A stretch of DNA of 10,035 nt from Sphingomonadales bacterium (GTDB lineage Bacteria > Bacteroidota > Bacteroidia > UBA7662), in assembly GCA_016872125.1 (NCBI GenBank), contig VHBD01000040.1, forward strand, positions 1-10,035, given 5' to 3'. Shown one piece after another: positions 6,569 through 10,035 of this stretch (position 1 is its first letter; every line of letters starts with the position of its first letter). The notes beneath the pieces were generated by a model. It made no database searches. It worked only from the letters and a program-made list of their open reading frames with translations, and was not told the DNA's origin. The position numbers were made by a program, and so were the translations under genes.

Positions 6569-7645
6569 TCAAGGTTGTTCTAATTTAATGGAGGCACGTC
6601 GAAGCCTATCGTTAATCGCCAATCCCAAACCATGTTCTGGGGCTTGTTCGGCAAGGATCAAATCACAGACCTCTTCCAGTGATCTCATAGCGGCAAACAA
6701 ATTGCGAGCAGCCTCTTTGGGGTCTCCGCTTGGGCTTAGTATTTCAATGATTCTGCAACTACCCAATTTATTTTCATCACAAAGGTCTCGAAAATAATCG
6801 GGGATATCCGATTGAAATCGAAGCATGCCCAAGGTTGGCTCCCTCGTCGGCGGCTTGCCTACTGTTCGATTGTTGGGGTCTGGTTGCATCGAAGATAGCC
6901 TGCTCACGATGTTTGTTAATTCTTCATTGTTATGATAACAAATCAAAGGTACTTTGGGGGCGTAATGGTTGTCCAAGGTGCCTGCTGAAGGCACGAATCC
7001 GTCGTGGAGTCGGAACGCATGTACAGGGCGTTCTAAAGTAATTTTGAACTCCTCTTCAATGCTTTGCGAAGGAATACCGCCTTCTCGGCGTAGGATGGGC
7101 TCTGGACCGCTAAGGTCGATGATGGTCGATTCTAAACCGACATTGCAGGGACCACCATCCAAAATATAGGGGATATGATCCCCCAACTGATCCAGTACAT
7201 GGGCCGCTGTAGTGGGACTAACCCGTCCAAATAAATTGGCCGATGGTGCAGCCAAAGGGAAGTCAATCGCATTCAATACCTGCAAAGCCACAGGATGATC
7301 AGGAATTCGAAAACCTGCCGTAGGCAGTCCCGAGCTGAGGAGGTCCGGAAGCTTTTCGGATTTTGGTAAGACCAAGGTGAGCGGTCCAGGACTGTAGCGT
7401 TCCCACAAATCGAAGGCTAACCGAGGTATGTCTTTGGCATAGGGAAGGATGGAACTCACCGTTGGCAAGTGCACGATCAACGGGTCAAAGAGGGGGCGCT
7501 TCTTGGCTTCAAAAATCCGAATCAAGGCATCCTCACGGCATGCATTGGCGGCCAAGCCGTACACGGTCTCGGTAGGAATCGCGACGGGGTACCCCTCACG
7601 AAGCCAGTTGGTCGCTTGTTCTATCGAATTCCCTACGGAAGCCAT
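6569..7645 (-). CDS. L-threonylcarbamoyladenylate synthase, long (Sua5) form
   Basis: This enzyme makes threonylcarbamoyl-AMP from threonine, bicarbonate and ATP, the first step of the t6A37 modification of ANN-decoding tRNAs. The YrdC-fold domain (about 5-195) contains PTETVYGLA (24-32), KKRPLFDPLIVHL (48-60), SPGPLTLVL (85-93), FRIPDHP (112-118) and APSAN (133-137), which line the ATP and substrate pocket. The linker SAGTLDNHYAPK (220-231) and the C-terminal Rossmann-like domain (about 232-358), ending with GLAINDRLRRAS, mark the long Sua5 form rather than the short TsaC form; 358 residues is the expected size. A proline- and asparagine-rich stretch at about 252-273 looks like a loop in the Sua5 domain. 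The start is the ATG complementary to 7643-7645; there is no clear ribosome binding site. The gene is convergent with the operon on its left and divergent from the M43 protease gene. Confidence 0.95.
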   Translation of the reverse strand: MASVGNSIEQATNWLREGYPVAIPTETVYGLAANACREDALIRIFEAKKRPLFDPLIVHLPTVSSILPYAKDIPRLAFDLWERYSPGPLTLVLPKSEKLPDLLSSGLPTAGFRIPDHPVALQVLNAIDFPLAAPSANLFGRVSPTTAAHVLDQLGDHIPYILDGGPCNVGLESTIIDLSGPEPILRREGGIPSQSIEEEFKITLERPVHAFRLHDGFVPSAGTLDNHYAPKVPLICYHNNEELTNIVSRLSSMQPDPNNRTVGKPPTREPTLGMLRFQSDIPDYFRDLCDENKLGSCRIIEILSPSGDPKEAARNLFAAMRSLEEVCDLILAEQAPEHGLGLAINDRLRRASIKLEQP

Positions 7646-7719
7646 GGGTGGTTTTAATATGCCTTTTATGCAATTTTAGGGAATTAGAGCCTAATTTGCC
7701 GCCTTTAATTCAAAATAGG
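7646..7719. promoter_or_regulatory. Divergent promoter region between sua5 and the M43 protease gene
   Basis: These 74 AT-rich bases lie between two divergent starts, so they should hold promoters for both genes. For the plus strand, TAATTTG at 7692-7698 is one base short of the Bacteroidota -7 element TAnnTTTG, and I see no good TTTG at the -33 distance. On the minus strand, TAAAATTG (complement of about 7671-7678) is a one-mismatch candidate. A short inverted repeat TTAGG/CCTAA lies at about 7676-7694. Only the location is firm; the motifs are weak. Confidence 0.3.
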
Positions 7720-10035
7720 ATGCTTGTTTTAGGTTTCGATAAGGACTTTTTGAAGGGCCTCGGTCCTTGGTTGTTGGTTTTGGGCTTGACGACTTCGTTA
7801 TGGGGTCAGGATCTTCCAAGGATCAAAGGGCGAGCAAAGGCCCCGGAAGGCCTGGTGCGTTGTGCAACGGTGGAAATGATGAATGCGATGAGAGCCCAGG
7901 GAGTATGGCAAGAAAGCGATGAGGACTTTGAAAGGTGGATGGCAGCCAAGCAGGCCGAATCAAGGATCCAAAGACCAAGGAATTCGGCCCTAAACCGCGG
8001 CCTTGAATCCCCTGAAATTATCTACACCATACCGGTCGTGGTCCATATCATTTACCAAAATGAAACGGATGTTTGGAATATTTCCGATCAGCAAGTGATC
8101 TCTCAAATTCAGGTATTGAACGAGGATTTTCGTCGACTCAATGCCGATACGGTGAATACGCCCGCGCTCTTCAACGGCGTTGCAGGATATCCCAATATTG
8201 AATTTTGTCTAGCACGCAGGGATACCTTGGGCCAAAACACCACCGGCATCGTACGCCATCGTTTCCAGCAACAAGCCACATGGACCACCAATGCCTTCAA
8301 TTCAACCGTGAAGCCAGCGACTCGGTGGAATCCTAATTTATACTATAACATTTGGATTGCTAACCTTAGTGGGGGAGTTCTTGGTTATGCTCAATTTCCT
8401 ACCGGCAGCGGTTTGCAAGGATTGAGCGGAGGAACCAATGCCAATACCGATGGAATTGTTTTGCTTTATTCCAGTGTAGGAAGACCCCCACATAATCCCT
8501 TCACCGGGCAATACAACCTGGGTCGCACGGCAACCCATGAAATCGGTCATGCTTTGGGGCTTAGGCATATATGGGGTGACGGCACCAATTGTTCTGCAAC
8601 GGATTACTGCGGCGATACCCCGCCATCGGATGCAGCCAATTACGGTTGTCCCTTGACCCACGCCTCCTGCGGTGGTTTGGACATGGTTCAAAACTACATG
8701 GACTATACCAACGATGCCTGCATGAATTTATTTACGGCCAATCAAGTGGCAAGGATGTGGACCGTCTTGCAAAATTCACCCCGACGAAACAGTTTGTTGA
8801 GCTCACCGGTTTGCACCCCGCCGGATGTGACACCGGCCGCTGGTTTTATCAGCAGCGGGGATACCCTTTGTCCAGGGGGGTCTATTCAATTCTCCGATTC
8901 CAGTCTTTTTCGACCTAATCGTTGGCGTTGGTTGTTTCCCGGAGGGCAACCTTCCTCGGATACCAACCGTATCCCGCCTCCTGTTCGTTACGATAGTGTG
9001 GGTACGTACAGCGTGACCTTGGTTGTTTCCAATACTGCGGGCTCCGATACGTTAGTTCGCAGTGCAGCGGTTAGGGTTCTGCCCAGCGTGGTGGCTGTTT
9101 TGGATACCTTACAGGACAGGTGCCTGGAATCTGGCACCCTTGCGCTTATCGGGGGGTATCCAAGAGGAGGATTCTATTCGGGGCCTGGTGTCGATAGCCT
9201 GGGCCGCTTCAATCCCTCGGTAGCTGGGGTTGGGCGTCACGCGGTGGTGTACACCTTGCAGGGTTGTTTGAGCAGGGATACGGCTTGGCTTAGGGTATGG
9301 CCAACGCCAGTCGTAAGCCTAACCGTTCCATCCGTTGTTTGTCGGAATCAGTCCTCCATTGGGTTAACCGGGTCTCCGCTTGGAGGTCAATTTTCGGGTC
9401 CCGGGGTTCAGGGAACTTTGTTCAATCCGCTCTCCGCAGGGGTTGGGTTGCATAAGCTTCGCTACACCTATACGGATGGTCGGGGTTGCACGGGACAGGA
9501 TTCTGTCGAAGTACGGGTTCGAGCCCTTCCTGTATTGACTTTTCCTCAGCCCAATCCTGTATGCATCACCCAAGATAGCCTGATTCTCACAGGCGCTTTG
9601 CCCGCTGGTGGTCGCTATGTGGGGAACGGTGTCAGTGGTTCAACCCTTAACCTACGAACGGTGGGCGCCGGAACCCACAGGATCGGTTATACGTATATGG
9701 ATTCTGCAGGTTGCTCGGATACCCTTTGGCGTAACCTTGTGGTGACGCAACCTGGACAAGTGAATTTTTCGATTCCTACTCCTTTTTGCAGCAATGATCC
9801 CAATTGGATTCTGAACAATGCCCTCCCGGGAGGGGGCCAATACAGTGGATCAGGGGTTAGTTTCGGAATCTTTAGTCCGAGCCAAGCTGGCACGGGCTCC
9901 CATACCATCCGCTATACGGTGAACAATGGGGGCTGCATTTTGAGCGATTCTTTCACCCTGAGGGTGTTGGCTCAACCTCCCTCCGAAATCAGGCAATACA
10001 GCAACGATTCCCTGTGGTCCTTCTTCCAAGGAAAC
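7720..10035 (+). CDS. Secreted M43 (pappalysin-like) zinc metalloprotease with PKD and tandem Ig-like modules, 3' partial
   Basis: The frame is open from ATG at 7720 to the right edge: 772 codons with no stop, so the C-terminus is missing. Residues 1-30 look like a signal peptide (lysines at 9 and 12, then a hydrophobic core ending near SLWGQ). The propeptide to about 95 has RCAT with Cys48, a candidate cysteine-switch residue. The catalytic domain (about 100-350) carries the metzincin motif HEIGHALGLRH (zinc ligands His273, His277 and His283; base Glu274), the Met-turn NYMDY with Met327, and the paired cysteines usual in M43. A PKD domain spans 373-455, followed by four modules of about 74 residues to 753. 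It is probably exported and acts outside the cell. The missing end may hold a type IX secretion or gliding-associated C-terminal domain, as in related proteins, but this is inference. The substrate is unknown. Confidence 0.93.
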   Translation, partial: MLVLGFDKDFLKGLGPWLLVLGLTTSLWGQDLPRIKGRAKAPEGLVRCATVEMMNAMRAQGVWQESDEDFERWMAAKQAESRIQRPRNSALNRGLESPEIIYTIPVVVHIIYQNETDVWNISDQQVISQIQVLNEDFRRLNADTVNTPALFNGVAGYPNIEFCLARRDTLGQNTTGIVRHRFQQQATWTTNAFNSTVKPATRWNPNLYYNIWIANLSGGVLGYAQFPTGSGLQGLSGGTNANTDGIVLLYSSVGRPPHNPFTGQYNLGRTATHEIGHALGLRHIWGDGTNCSATDYCGDTPPSDAANYGCPLTHASCGGLDMVQNYMDYTNDACMNLFTANQVARMWTVLQNSPRRNSLLSSPVCTPPDVTPAAGFISSGDTLCPGGSIQFSDSSLFRPNRWRWLFPGGQPSSDTNRIPPPVRYDSVGTYSVTLVVSNTAGSDTLVRSAAVRVLPSVVAVLDTLQDRCLESGTLALIGGYPRGGFYSGPGVDSLGRFNPSVAGVGRHAVVYTLQGCLSRDTAWLRVWPTPVVSLTVPSVVCRNQSSIGLTGSPLGGQFSGPGVQGTLFNPLSAGVGLHKLRYTYTDGRGCTGQDSVEVRVRALPVLTFPQPNPVCITQDSLILTGALPAGGRYVGNGVSGSTLNLRTVGAGTHRIGYTYMDSAGCSDTLWRNLVVTQPGQVNFSIPTPFCSNDPNWILNNALPGGGQYSGSGVSFGIFSPSQAGTGSHTIRYTVNNGGCILSDSFTLRVLAQPPSEIRQYSNDSLWSFFQGN
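9085..9978 (+). repeat. Four tandem degenerate ~74-residue modules in the M43 protein
   Basis: Four successive units occupy residues 456-530, 531-604, 605-678 and 679-753 (9085-9309, 9310-9531, 9532-9753 and 9754-9978). The shared pattern is a Cys near the start, then GGxFSGxGV, FNPxxAGxGxH, a YT strand, a second Cys near a Gly, and an Asp shortly after. The cysteines fall at 468/516, 541/590, 615/665 and 690/739, always 48-50 apart, which suggests one disulfide per module. The DNA is well diverged between units, so they are old duplications and not a recent expansion. They resemble Ig-like or adhesin-type repeats common in exported Bacteroidota proteins and probably act as a stalk or binding surface. 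Confidence 0.85.

Noticed and set aside
8109..8918. Several open frames of 60-117 codons on both strands at 8109-8918
   Set aside because: They all lie within the M43 catalytic domain, whose frame holds the HExxHxxGxxH motif and runs uninterrupted.
9085..9978. Possible CRISPR-like or DNA-level tandem repeat
   Set aside because: The periodicity of about 222 bases is visible only in the protein; the DNA units are strongly diverged and are coding modules.

Overview
The window looks like a stretch of chromosome from a member of the Bacteroidota. The support is a fused riboflavin gene (ribBA), a split pair of M16B peptidases, a short RsmI-like methyltransferase typical of that phylum, and a secreted M43 metalloprotease carrying PKD and Ig-like modules of the kind these bacteria export. 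Ribosome binding sites are weak or absent before most genes, which also fits. I cannot place it below phylum.

Layout: positions 47 to 6351 hold six plus-strand genes packed like one operon: ribBA, a catalytic M16 subunit (4-base start/stop overlap), a partner M16 subunit (overlapping the previous gene), scpA (29-base gap), a bile acid:sodium symporter family transporter (66-base gap) and an RsmI-like tetrapyrrole-methylase-fold enzyme (starting directly after the previous stop codon). A possible 27-residue membrane peptide follows at 6420-6503. A 65-base convergent gap with two small hairpins separates it from a minus-strand long-form threonylcarbamoyl-AMP synthase (Sua5/TsaC type, 6569-7645). 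A 74-base divergent region then leads into a large plus-strand gene from 7720 that runs off the right edge. It encodes at least 772 residues: signal peptide, propeptide, M43 pappalysin-like catalytic domain, one PKD domain and four tandem modules of about 74 residues, each with a conserved cysteine pair.

Functionally the left part is housekeeping: riboflavin synthesis, peptide turnover, chromosome condensation, transport and RNA modification, with no obvious shared pathway beyond co-transcription. Sua5 supplies the t6A tRNA modification. The M43 gene is an accessory secreted protein and the most interesting locus here. I found no RNA genes, CRISPR arrays, insertion sequences or phage genes, and nothing that amounts to a new multi-gene system. 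The points worth a second look are the modular exported protease, the altered ion-site motif of the transporter, the two-subunit M16 arrangement and the tiny membrane ORF.
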